A DNA stretch of 57,908 nt from Bacteriovoracaceae bacterium UBA6144 (GTDB lineage: Bacteria > Bdellovibrionota > Bacteriovoracia > Bacteriovoracales > Bacteriovoracaceae): NCBI GenBank assembly GCA_002435705.1, contig DIVA01000025.1, positions 1-57,908 on the forward strand, in the 5' to 3' direction. The translations under genes were made by a program, and so were the position numbers. The notes under the pieces were generated by a model. The model did not search any database. It worked only from the letters and a program-made list of their open reading frames with translations, and was not told the DNA's origin. The stretch's first letter is position 1; every line of letters starts with the position of its first letter. This document shows, piece by piece, positions 49,602 through 57,441 of the stretch.

Positions 49602-50720
49602 ATGAAAATTGCTATTCCTAAAGAAATTAAAAACAACGAAAACAGAATTGCGATTGTCCCAGGGGGCGTGCGCCAACTGGTGCAAGATGGTCACGAAGTG
49701 TTCGTGCAAAAAAATGGCGGCGCAGGAATTGGAATCTCCGATGAAGAGTACATCAATGCAGGAGCTAAAATCCTCAATACTCTTGAAGAGTGTTTTGCTG
49801 TCGGTGAAATGATCATCAAAGTTAAAGAGCCTCAACCAAACGAGATCGCTCTCTTGAAGCCTCATCATATTCTTTATACCTATCTTCACCTTGCCGCTGA
49901 CAAGCCTCAAACGGAAGGTTTGATGAAGTCAGGAGCGACCTGCATCGCGTATGAGACGATTCAACTTGAAGACAACTCACTCCCACTCCTTGTGCCGATG
50001 TCAGAAGTAGCTGGAAGAATGTCTGTGCAGGTGGGCGCAACTTACTTGCAACTTGATAAAGGCGGCAAAGGGATTCTTCTCGGTGGTGTACCGGGAGTCC
50101 GTCGCGCGAAAGTCACGATTATCGGTTGTGGTATCGCGGGAACGAATGCCGCTCAAATGGCGATTGGTATGGGCGCCGATGTAACGCTGATTGATCTTTC
50201 AACCAAGCGCCTCGCTGAGATGGATCACCTGTTTGAAAACAAAGTGAACACGCTTTTCTCGAATGCTCAAAACATCGAAGACGCCGTTGTGCAGTCAGAT
50301 CTCGTGATCGGAGCTGTACTGGTTCCAGGGGCTAAAGCACCAAAGCTTGTGACTCGTGATATGATCGCCAAGATGGGCAAAGGATCGGTCGTCGTGGACA
50401 TCGCCGTCGACCAAGGTGGCTGTATTGAAACCTGTAAACCCACCACTCACGAAAACCCGACTTTCATTGTCGACGGTGTGGTTCACTACTGTGTGGCCAA
50501 TATGCCAGGTGCTGTGGCCCGTACTTCGACCTTCGCTCTCACGAACGTGACCCTTAAGTACGCTCGTATGATCGCAGGCATGGGCGTGGATAAAGCGATC
50601 ATGAAAGACAAGCCCCTACGCCTTGGTGTGAACATCTACAAAGGCAAGCTTGTCTATGAGCAGGTTGCTCGCGACCTTGATCTTCCTTACACTCCACTTT
50701 CTCTCGATAAATATCTTTAG
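49602..50720 (+). CDS. ald: Alanine dehydrogenase
   Basis: A 372-residue NAD-dependent enzyme: MKIAIPKEIKNNENRIAIVP at the N end, catalytic Lys75 (IIKVKEP) and His96 (TYLHLA), the Rossmann motif VTIIGCGIAGTNAAQMAIGM, and IAVDQGGCIET. It deaminates L-alanine to pyruvate and ammonia and fits growth on amino acids. TAGGAG (49590-49595) lies 6 nt before the ATG and is complementary to CTCCTA at 49567-49572. An inverted repeat follows the stop. Confidence 0.97.
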   Translation: MKIAIPKEIKNNENRIAIVPGGVRQLVQDGHEVFVQKNGGAGIGISDEEYINAGAKILNTLEECFAVGEMIIKVKEPQPNEIALLKPHHILYTYLHLAADKPQTEGLMKSGATCIAYETIQLEDNSLPLLVPMSEVAGRMSVQVGATYLQLDKGGKGILLGGVPGVRRAKVTIIGCGIAGTNAAQMAIGMGADVTLIDLSTKRLAEMDHLFENKVNTLFSNAQNIEDAVVQSDLVIGAVLVPGAKAPKLVTRDMIAKMGKGSVVVDIAVDQGGCIETCKPTTHENPTFIVDGVVHYCVANMPGAVARTSTFALTNVTLKYARMIAGMGVDKAIMKDKPLRLGVNIYKGKLVYEQVARDLDLPYTPLSLDKYL

Positions 50721-50726
50721 TCTTTT

Positions 50727-50759
50727 CCCGTCATAGCTTTATAATAGAGTTATGACGGG
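50727..50759 (+). promoter_or_regulatory. Hairpin and perfect -10 box over the fliL start codon
   Basis: CCCGTCATAGCT (50727-50738) pairs with AGTTATGACGGG (50748-50759; one G-T pair), with the fliL ATG (50752) inside the right arm. The loop region contains TATAAT (50740-50745), a perfect -10 box that would start transcription at or next to the ATG. Either a leaderless fliL mRNA starts here, or read-through mRNA from ald folds and hides the start codon. Confidence 0.55.
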
Positions 50760-51222
50760 TAACTCTCTCTTCGATAAAATTCTTTTGGGTCTCAATGGAT
50801 TAGTGGCGCTAGCCGCGGCTGGCATAGTCTATTACGCCCATTTTATGATCAAGCCACCCCCAACCAACATCACCACAGAAGAGCAGGCCCTCTACGATAA
50901 GGCCCAATCAGAATCTCAGGTCTCTGCTTACACCATTACCACTAAGCCCGTTAATCTCTATCACGAGGGGGCTCGACTTCGTCATCTTTCGACTGAATTG
51001 AGCATCATCCCCTTCAAAGAAAGCGATAAGGAGATCCTCAAGGCGCGTGAATATGTAATAAAAAACGCTCTGATTGAAGTGGCGGCTCACATGACACCTG
51101 AAGAAGTGAGTACTTTGACAGGTAAGCTATTGCTTGAGAGTAGAATTAAGAAATATGTAAACGAGAGCCTAGGGGCTCCCGTTATCAAAAAAATATATTT
51201 CGGAAAATTTACCGTTCAGTAA
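50752..51222 (+). CDS. FliL-family flagellar basal-body-associated protein
   Basis: A 156-residue inner-membrane protein: a short cytoplasmic N end, one membrane helix at about 10-32, and a periplasmic stomatin-like FliL domain (RHLSTELSIIPFKESDKEIL, VIKNALIEVAAHMTPEEVST, then the end IKKIYFGKFTVQ). FliL surrounds the flagellar stator. No other flagellar structural gene is in the window, so this is an orphan or paralogue. The start codon has no Shine-Dalgarno and lies in a hairpin. Confidence 0.87.
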   Translation: MTGNSLFDKILLGLNGLVALAAAGIVYYAHFMIKPPPTNITTEEQALYDKAQSESQVSAYTITTKPVNLYHEGARLRHLSTELSIIPFKESDKEILKAREYVIKNALIEVAAHMTPEEVSTLTGKLLLESRIKKYVNESLGAPVIKKIYFGKFTVQ

Positions 51223-51390
51223 TTACTGAAGATTTTGAGCTTCTTCCATTGAGATCGCACTCTTAGCATCGTCTTGAAGTTGAGCAAGCATCTTTTCAAG
51301 CTGCTCTTTAGTGATCTTCCCTTCGGCAAGTAGGCGGTCACGAAGTCTTACATCCAAAAGTTTCTCATCAAGTGCTTTACGTAGTTTCAT
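51223..51390 (-). CDS. 55-residue charged helical protein
   Basis: A small minus-strand gene translating to MKLRKALDEKLLDVRLRDRL and then LAEGKITKEQLEKMLAQLQD, ending ISMEEAQNLQ. GAGAGG lies about 6 nt before the ATG. The product is highly charged and helical with heptad-like spacing, and the ITKEQLEKML segment resembles short winged-helix or zinc-ribbon-less DnaK-suppressor-type helices, but no family is assigned. Its stop touches the fliL stop (convergent), and it stands alone on its strand. Confidence 0.75.
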   Translation of the reverse strand: MKLRKALDEKLLDVRLRDRLLAEGKITKEQLEKMLAQLQDDAKSAISMEEAQNLQ

Positions 51391-51453
51391 TGGTTACCTC
51401 TCAAGATATCCGGATTTTATACATGATTCAAAAAAGCGTGTCTATCACAATGC

Positions 51454-52170
51454 TTAGTGCCAATACTTAGGCTTATCATCATCTGGCTTCACGAGTTTTA
51501 GATGCGACGCATTTTTTGCTCTCTTGCTCGCTCCCCCGCCAGTAGGTCTCTGATTAAACCATGCAGCAATTAAGGCGGAGGTTTGGAAACGAATGAGTAA
51601 AAATCCCATTCCCATACTCAACAAGTGGCCAAAGGCCGCTGGGTTGCCCGAGAAGAGAGCCATGTATAACTCAACTCCGACCATGATGAGACAGAACCAT
51701 TTCGCTTTCACTGGGAAAGCAAACATCATCATAAACTGTCGATCGGGATAGAGAGTGGCGTAGGCCACACAGAGGGCATAAGAAAGTCCAGCGAGCCCCA
51801 TCAGGGACCCAGAACCCAAAACAGTCCCCTTGAGTAGGAGCTGGCTGGTAAGAAAAAACAAAATGCCTGTCACAAGGCTGCAGGCGAGAAGAAATTTTAT
51901 ATAAATTTTCTCACCCCACTGGCGCTCAAGCTCACTGCCTAAAAACCACATCACCAGTCCGTTAAACATCACCGAGAGAAGATTCGTTTCCAAGAAAGGA
52001 TAAGTCAGGACAGTATAAAAGTTCATCCACGAGTGCGCATGCACGGCCAACCAAGGCGTAAGGCTAAAAGCGCCCAGGGCCTGCCCCAGTGAATGAATCA
52101 CAAAAAGCACGATCACAGTGATGATGATTGTCTTATTCACTCTTGTGAGAGCGGGCGCTTGAAAACTCAT
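51454..52170 (-). CDS. Rhomboid-family intramembrane protease
   Basis: A 238-residue protein with six membrane helices. The catalytic pair appears as Ser120 (LGSGSLMGL) and His182 (AFGHLLSM); Asn70 (MFNGLVMWFLGSELE) corresponds to the oxyanion-hole Asn. The usual GxSG reads LGSG, a small change. A basic tail follows (GGGASKRAKNAS). Rhomboids cut membrane proteins within the bilayer. The ATG overlaps the epimerase stop by 4 nt, so the two are co-translated, although no functional link is known. Confidence 0.82.
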   Translation of the reverse strand: MSFQAPALTRVNKTIIITVIVLFVIHSLGQALGAFSLTPWLAVHAHSWMNFYTVLTYPFLETNLLSVMFNGLVMWFLGSELERQWGEKIYIKFLLACSLVTGILFFLTSQLLLKGTVLGSGSLMGLAGLSYALCVAYATLYPDRQFMMMFAFPVKAKWFCLIMVGVELYMALFSGNPAAFGHLLSMGMGFLLIRFQTSALIAAWFNQRPTGGGASKRAKNASHLKLVKPDDDKPKYWH

Positions 52171-52589
52171 GAGTGCCTCCCACTTGAGATTTCAATCAAC
52201 ACACCACCGGTAGATTTAGGATGAATAAAGTTCACTAAACAGCCACCAGCTCCCACTCTCAGTTCGGGGTAAATAAATTTGTAGCCGCGAGCCTCGAGCT
52301 CTGCTTGTTTTGCCTTCACATCTTTGACTTTAAAACAGAGGTGATGAAGCCCCTCTCCACGGTTGGCGATAAATTTTCCAATAGGCGTATCAGGTCCAGT
52401 GGGTTCGAGTAATTCGATATGCGCGTGGTGATCAATCGGCGCGAAGGCGGTGGTGACACCTTGGTCACTGACCACTTCACGCTCTGGATGAAATTTAAGT
52501 CCCAGGTCTTCCCAGACCTTTATTCGTTCCAGCGAGCTCACAGCGATGGCTATATGGTCAAGAACTGCATCATCTAACTCAGGAATCAT
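52167..52589 (-). CDS. mce: Methylmalonyl-CoA epimerase
   Basis: A 140-residue VOC-fold enzyme with the family pattern LDHIAIAVSSLERI, APIDHHAHIELLEP, GEGLHHLCFKVKDV and FIHPKSTGGVLIEI. The metal ligands His, His and Glu are present in those segments. It interconverts (R)- and (S)-methylmalonyl-CoA in propionate and odd-chain/branched amino acid breakdown, which feeds the SucCD step. GAGGAG lies about 5 nt before the ATG. The mutase is not in the window. Confidence 0.93.
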   Translation of the reverse strand: MIPELDDAVLDHIAIAVSSLERIKVWEDLGLKFHPEREVVSDQGVTTAFAPIDHHAHIELLEPTGPDTPIGKFIANRGEGLHHLCFKVKDVKAKQAELEARGYKFIYPELRVGAGGCLVNFIHPKSTGGVLIEISSGRHS

Positions 52590-52635
52590 ACTCTCTCCTC
52601 TGGACCCCTATTATGGCCCTGAAGAGAGTTTCAGG

Positions 52636-54696
52636 CTAGAGGTTTGGAGGGTCAACAGCATCATCACAGGCATCAGGGGAATTCGGGTCAAAGAAAGGAT
52701 CTTCACCCGGCAGTGGGGGAATACAAATGCCTTGGCGGCAATCACCGAACTCTTGAGAGTTGTAACAGCGCTTAGCACAAGTGATATTTCCTTGGGGATC
52801 TGTTCCTGTTTTAACAATTTTACAATTCACCACATTGGTTTTCTGACACCACTCTTTAGCCACGCAGAATTGACCAAAGGGTTTACTACAGAGCACCGGA
52901 TTTTCGCCACGGTTATCATGAATCCCACAGCGCCCCGTTGATTGGTTACAACACAAACTCTGACATTGAAAATCTGACTGACACACAGAACCTGTTGGAA
53001 AGTTGCCATTAGACTGGGATTGCTCCACACACTGAGTAACAAGATCATTACTCCAACAGCGGTTGTTAAAACAGCACTCATTGCCACCACACTGACTGGA
53101 GTTCTGGCACTGCTTGAAATTATCAAGGAGGTACTCTTCACCTTCGCCTGAAATTTGGGTTCCACGCACAAGCTGCAATATGACTTCATTAGAACTTGCG
53201 ACGGTGTCATAGGAATTGCCGTCTTCACTGGCAAGGATTTCAATTTTTCCAGAGGCATTACATGACCCCAGATGCTCACCTTGAAAGTTCACACTGGCCA
53301 CACGTAAGTTACAGCCATCGACCATCTCCGTCTCGCCCGCTTGAGGCTGAACGGCAACATTTTTCATATCTAGATTTTGTGGGTCGGTACGAAGGTATTG
53401 GACATTCGGACCAAGATCCATGAAGCCAAAACGTGGGAAGAGTTTAGATCTAAAAAGAACTGCGCTATCTAACCTCTGCTGAAGAGTCAGAGCAGGGTTA
53501 AGAAACTGGATCGGATTGAGGCCTGGATCAAAGAGCCCATCTTTTGAAAAAATAAGATTATTACGAATCTCCCAATTTTCAGCGTTGATTGCTTTGAATG
53601 GGCCGTTATAAATCAGGGACTGAGAAAAAATCGGAGATAAATTAGGTGGCGTCACTGGAAATTGCTCGAGCGTATAAATCTGACCTAAAACATTGACACC
53701 TAATGTCTCGAGTCCATTGATTGTTCTGCCTGCAACCACAGCTCCAGCAGAATTCAGATTCGCCACGAGATAACTTGGATCAGTTGATGATTTATCCGGT
53801 AAACAACGGTTCAGAATATTCTGTGGCGTTTGGTTATAATAGCCAGCACCCGAGATATCAATTTGTGAGAGTGTCGGAAAAATTTCTTCCAATATAAAAA
53901 CACCTTGGGAGTTTGGTGTTCTCTTGGTCACACCTCGGTCAACCACCTTGGCATACGAATAGAGACACTTCTCACCGTTAGGCAGATTATTGGCCCCCAA
54001 CCCATCACAAGCACCCACCCCATTGAACGTGGGATCATCTTGCAAGCGCAGAGCACGGCAGAAAAGATTTTGGTCACGATTGACTTCAACGGGCTCTGCA
54101 TTGATAGCGGCTTTATTCGTACTGTTGTCGTAGTCCTTATAGTCATAGAGGTCGTAGATGAGTCGGACTTTATCGAAAGGCTTTGAACGCAAATCCATCA
54201 CGAGCACGTCGATCTCAGTGTTGGGTGTAATACCCGGGGCTCGAGAGGGAGTGGCGGTGACTTCAACCTGCTCGCGGTTCACACCAAAAGTGAAGCGCAC
54301 TTTGATAAATTTATTTTGAAGAGAATTAATGTTAATCCCACCCAGATACAACAATCCTTTATAGTTTTGCGGGAGTGTGAGTTTTCTCACATAAGAGCCC
54401 GCTCCCGATAAACCTGTTCCGGTGAAATAAGTTGGATAATCGGCGGTGGTGATTTTTGGTTCAACAAGGTTTCTAATTTCCACTCTTGGAGGCGCTGACT
54501 GAAGAGCACCACCGGTTGTTCCTGAAGTTGTCCCTACCCCTACTCCACCACTTGATCCTCCATTAGATCCAGCTGTCTGACCCGTCACACTGGCCCCTGC
54601 AAGTTTACGTGTGGGTGCCTGCTCCGGCATACAGCTAGAAAATGCGATGAGCATCGCCAAAAGAAGTGGATATTTACGGTTAAGGCTTAAGTTCAA
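52636..54696 (-). CDS. Large lipoprotein with Cys-rich C-terminal modules
   Basis: A 686-residue lipoprotein starting at TTG, supported by GGAGGGAG 6 nt upstream. The lipobox is IAFSSC (Cys about 22), followed by a Gly/Ser/Thr-rich linker (36-66). Residues 70-510 are beta-rich with no family match. Residues 530-670 hold about 25 Cys, with two similar units (QCGGNECCFNNRC and FQCQSLCCNQSTGRC) that suggest small disulfide-knotted repeats. It is probably on the outer-membrane surface. A sigma28-like promoter lies directly upstream. Cys-rich ends like this recur in predatory deltaproteobacteria. Confidence 0.82.
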   Translation of the reverse strand: MNLSLNRKYPLLLAMLIAFSSCMPEQAPTRKLAGASVTGQTAGSNGGSSGGVGVGTTSGTTGGALQSAPPRVEIRNLVEPKITTADYPTYFTGTGLSGAGSYVRKLTLPQNYKGLLYLGGININSLQNKFIKVRFTFGVNREQVEVTATPSRAPGITPNTEIDVLVMDLRSKPFDKVRLIYDLYDYKDYDNSTNKAAINAEPVEVNRDQNLFCRALRLQDDPTFNGVGACDGLGANNLPNGEKCLYSYAKVVDRGVTKRTPNSQGVFILEEIFPTLSQIDISGAGYYNQTPQNILNRCLPDKSSTDPSYLVANLNSAGAVVAGRTINGLETLGVNVLGQIYTLEQFPVTPPNLSPIFSQSLIYNGPFKAINAENWEIRNNLIFSKDGLFDPGLNPIQFLNPALTLQQRLDSAVLFRSKLFPRFGFMDLGPNVQYLRTDPQNLDMKNVAVQPQAGETEMVDGCNLRVASVNFQGEHLGSCNASGKIEILASEDGNSYDTVASSNEVILQLVRGTQISGEGEEYLLDNFKQCQNSSQCGGNECCFNNRCWSNDLVTQCVEQSQSNGNFPTGSVCQSDFQCQSLCCNQSTGRCGIHDNRGENPVLCSKPFGQFCVAKEWCQKTNVVNCKIVKTGTDPQGNITCAKRCYNSQEFGDCRQGICIPPLPGEDPFFDPNSPDACDDAVDPPNL

Positions 54697-54717
54697 AGAA
54701 CGCTCCCTCCAGCTTCC

Positions 54718-54745
54718 TTATCGACTTAAAGTATTGAGACTTTTA
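54718..54745 (-). promoter_or_regulatory. Sigma28 (FliA)-like promoter for the Cys-rich lipoprotein
   Basis: On the minus strand TAAAAGTC is followed after 12 nt by GTCGATAA (TAAA-N16-GTCGATAA; the -10 octamer is 7 of 8 to GCCGATAA). This is the same spacing as the element before the second cheA. A start near 54711 gives a leader of about 15 nt that consists mostly of the GGAGGGAG ribosome site. Confidence 0.5.
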
Positions 54746-54858
54746 GCACTTTTATATTCTAAACCTGGGTAGGCAGAAAGAGGGTAAATGAGTGCTATCC
54801 CTTTGATTAGACGTAAACATGATCAGCTTTAACTGATCAAAAATGCCCAGTATTCGGG

Positions 54859-55383
54859 TTAGAGAGTGGATTCGAAGGTTCCCTTCTGACGATTCTTACG
54901 AAAGTGAGGCGCCTCAAAAAGTCTTCCATGAAAGGTCATCCAGTAGCCGGGTTTTTGAAGATGAGCCGCAAAAATGGCCTCAATCACATTTTGAGTGGCA
55001 TCCGAATCATCAAATCCCATCGGTTTCATGGCCCCCGTGAAAACCACCGGAACACTTACCTTCTCAGCATGATCTACGCAATACTGAGCGGTGAGATCCA
55101 TCGTGTCGGTTCCGTGGAGAACAACGATGGGAAAACCTTTTTTGGCATGCTCAAGGATTGTGTCGCTAATAAACTTACGGTCAGCTTCATCCATTAAGAG
55201 TGAATCTTTGGCCATCACCGCCGACACATGAATATCGGTGTAAGGCAGACGCAGACGCTGGAGAATTTTGTTTTTTATGATCGTGTCACGATTGATGAGA
55301 TTTCCATCCGATTCATCGTAAATCTTCTCAATGGTGCCGCCGGTCGTTAAAATGGTCAGCGGACGAATGGCATTATGATCCAT
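54859..55383 (-). CDS. Short asparaginase-domain protein
   Basis: A 174-residue protein from ATG 55383. It covers only the N-terminal domain of type I/II asparaginases: TILTTGGTIEKIYDE (catalytic Thr), VLHGTDTMDLTAQYC (second catalytic Thr/Asp), VVFTGAMKPM (Lys). The C-terminal domain is missing, so the dimer interface must differ. Small proteins of this kind are known as asparaginase-domain proteins of uncertain activity. The frame is open to 55470, but ATG 55383 avoids running through the htpG promoter. It is divergent from htpG. Confidence 0.8.
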   Translation of the reverse strand: MDHNAIRPLTILTTGGTIEKIYDESDGNLINRDTIIKNKILQRLRLPYTDIHVSAVMAKDSLLMDEADRKFISDTILEHAKKGFPIVVLHGTDTMDLTAQYCVDHAEKVSVPVVFTGAMKPMGFDDSDATQNVIEAIFAAHLQKPGYWMTFHGRLFEAPHFRKNRQKGTFESTL

Positions 55384-55399
55384 ATATTTCTCAAACACC

Positions 55400-55427
55400 C
55401 TTGACGCTCGGGAATTCGACTCCATAT
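55400..55427 (+). promoter_or_regulatory. Sigma32-like heat-shock promoter of htpG
   Basis: CTTGACG (55400-55406) and CTCCATAT (55420-55427) are 13 nt apart. The E. coli sigma32 consensus is CTTGAAA-N11-16-CCCCATnT; the matches are 5 of 7 and all but one of the fixed -10 bases. Transcription would start near 55434, about 35 nt before the htpG ATG. A sigma70 reading (TTGACG, N16, CATATT) is weaker at the -10. Confidence 0.6.
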
Positions 55428-55468
55428 TGTTTTCACTCAAACTTAGCATACTTTCAGGGAGAACGACC

Positions 55469-57334
55469 ATGGCCCGCAGTGGAACAATTTCAGTTAAAAC
55501 TCAAGACATCTTTCCTATTATCAAAAAATGGCTTTACTCAGAGCACGATATCTTCTTGCGAGAGCTTGTCTCGAATGCTTGCGACGCTATTACCAAACGC
55601 CACACCTTTGCACGAACAGAGAATCTTGAGGCCCCTATTGGTAAAGTAGAAGTATTGATCAACAAGTCTGCAGGGACACTCACCATCCGTGATAACGGAT
55701 TAGGTATGAGTGAAGAAGAAGTGGAAAAATATCTCGCGCAACTCGCCTTTTCCGGTGCGGCGGAGTTTGTGGAAAAAATGAAAGCGCAAGGTCAAGAAGC
55801 TGATGTCATCGGTAAATTTGGTCTTGGATTCTACTCGGCTTTCATGGTCGCCGACACGGTCACAGTAGACACTCTCTCCTATCGTCCCGGCTCAAAACCT
55901 GTGAAGTGGGTTTGCCAAGGGGACGTCGATTATACCTTCGAAGAAGGCAGCACCACACACGTCGGTACAACCATCACACTCAAAATTGCGGAAGACTCTA
56001 AAGACTTCTTGAACTCATGGAAGGTGGGAGAAACTCTGCGCCGCTACTGTGATTTCATGCCTTATGAAGTCAGCTACACGGACATGGAAGAAAAAGTGGA
56101 AGAAGGTAAAGAGCTCACGGCGAATGTGGTGAACGATACGACGCCTCTGTGGAAAAAAGATCCGAAAGAGATCACCGATGAGCAGTACAAAGAGTTTTAC
56201 CGTAAACTTTTTCCGATGGACCCGGAGCCTCTGTTCTGGCTCCATCTTAATGTGGACCATCCTTTCACGCTGCAAGGAATTCTCTACTTCCCTAAAATTA
56301 ATCTTCAAAAACCGATGCAAGAACAAGGCATCAAGCTCTATTGCAAACAGGTTTTCGTTTCAGACTCTCTGAAAAATGTCATGCCCGATTTCTTGACACT
56401 CCTCAAGGGAGCGATGGATTCAAATGACATCCCTCTCAACGTCTCTCGTTCGGCTCTTCAGGGTGACCCGAACGTGAAGAAGATCGCCAACTACGTCATC
56501 AAAAAAGTGGCTGAGAGTTTGAAGAAGCTCGCCACCAATGAGCGTGAGCGCTTTGATAAAGTCTGGGAAGACATCGGTCTGTTCGTGAAATACGGCTGTG
56601 TCTCTGATACCAAGTTCGATGAGCTGGCTCGCCCCTTTGTGCTCTTTAAAAATTCTGACAATAAACTTGTGACTCTGGCGGAGTACACGGAGAGCATCCC
56701 TGAAAAGTATAAAGAGAAACTCAAAGAAAAAATTCTTACGCATGATCTTCAAAATGGAGATGAGTCTCTTCGCAAACAGCTTCTTGCAGAAGGTGTGCAG
56801 TCCATCAGTCTCGATCAAATGATTGACCCGCATTTCACTCAGCACGCCGAAATGCATAAGCAGGGAGAAATCTCCTATAAGTTTGTGACCGTAGAAAATG
56901 AACTGGAAAATATCCTGGAAGCTAATCCGGCCACTGCTGATGATATAAAGATTCAAGATTTCTTCAAAGAAGCCTTGGGTGCAAAGCCGGAAACTCTAGA
57001 CGTCGAAGTGAAAGGGCTAAAGAACGCTGTCACAGCCGCTTACTTTAAAGTAGATGAGTCTATGCGTCGTTTTCAGCAAATGACCAAATCTATGGGTCAA
57101 GGCGGTTTTAATATGCCCCTTAAGAAGACACTGGTTGTGAATCCCACTCACCCCCTAGTGCAAAATGCCTTTAAGCTCTGGGAAAATGATAAGAAAGATT
57201 TGGCCCGTAAACTTGTCACACATGTGCAAGATTTGGCGACTCTCTCAAGTGAAGGACTCGCCAGTGATAATAAAGAAGCCTTCGTGACACGCTCTCAGGC
57301 CCTCATACAAGAACTCTCTGGCTTCGCAGTTTAA
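55469..57334 (+). CDS. htpG: Chaperone HtpG (Hsp90)
   Basis: A 621-residue Hsp90: N-terminal GHKL ATPase (LRELVSNACDAITKRH, IRDNGLGMSEEEV, GKFGLGFYSAFMVAD), middle domain (GILYFPKINLQKPM, VSRSALQGDPNVKKI) and a C-terminal dimerisation domain ending without the eukaryotic MEEVD. The frame opens at 55427; ATG 55469 (MARSGTISVKTQDIFP) has AGGGAGAA about 7 nt upstream and begins at the conserved strand. It is followed by a strong hairpin terminator, so it is a single-gene unit. Confidence 0.97.
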   Translation: MARSGTISVKTQDIFPIIKKWLYSEHDIFLRELVSNACDAITKRHTFARTENLEAPIGKVEVLINKSAGTLTIRDNGLGMSEEEVEKYLAQLAFSGAAEFVEKMKAQGQEADVIGKFGLGFYSAFMVADTVTVDTLSYRPGSKPVKWVCQGDVDYTFEEGSTTHVGTTITLKIAEDSKDFLNSWKVGETLRRYCDFMPYEVSYTDMEEKVEEGKELTANVVNDTTPLWKKDPKEITDEQYKEFYRKLFPMDPEPLFWLHLNVDHPFTLQGILYFPKINLQKPMQEQGIKLYCKQVFVSDSLKNVMPDFLTLLKGAMDSNDIPLNVSRSALQGDPNVKKIANYVIKKVAESLKKLATNERERFDKVWEDIGLFVKYGCVSDTKFDELARPFVLFKNSDNKLVTLAEYTESIPEKYKEKLKEKILTHDLQNGDESLRKQLLAEGVQSISLDQMIDPHFTQHAEMHKQGEISYKFVTVENELENILEANPATADDIKIQDFFKEALGAKPETLDVEVKGLKNAVTAAYFKVDESMRRFQQMTKSMGQGGFNMPLKKTLVVNPTHPLVQNAFKLWENDKKDLARKLVTHVQDLATLSSEGLASDNKEAFVTRSQALIQELSGFAV

Positions 57335-57344
57335 TTTCTTTTAA

Positions 57345-57378
57345 TGTGCAAAAGGTGTCATAACGCACCTTTTGCACA
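57345..57378 (+). terminator. Hairpin after htpG
   Basis: TGTGCAAAAGGTG pairs perfectly with CACCTTTTGCACA across an 8-nt loop (13-bp stem), 11 nt after the htpG stop. The T tract after it is poor (CTTCAAACTTTT), so it may end transcription weakly or act as a processing/stability hairpin. Confidence 0.7.
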
Positions 57379-57441
57379 CTTCAAACTTTTAAAGTACACA
57401 TAAAGCTCGATCTATTAACCGTATTTGGAAGGGCCCTTATT

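Noticed and set aside
51454..52170. Rhomboid pseudo-protease (no canonical GxSG)
   Set aside because: Alignment by the following GLAG segment puts Ser120 and His182 in the catalytic positions, so activity is likely kept.
56015..56956. Minus-strand frames of 103 and 178 residues inside htpG
   Set aside because: They are antisense to conserved Hsp90 coding sequence and have no ribosome site.
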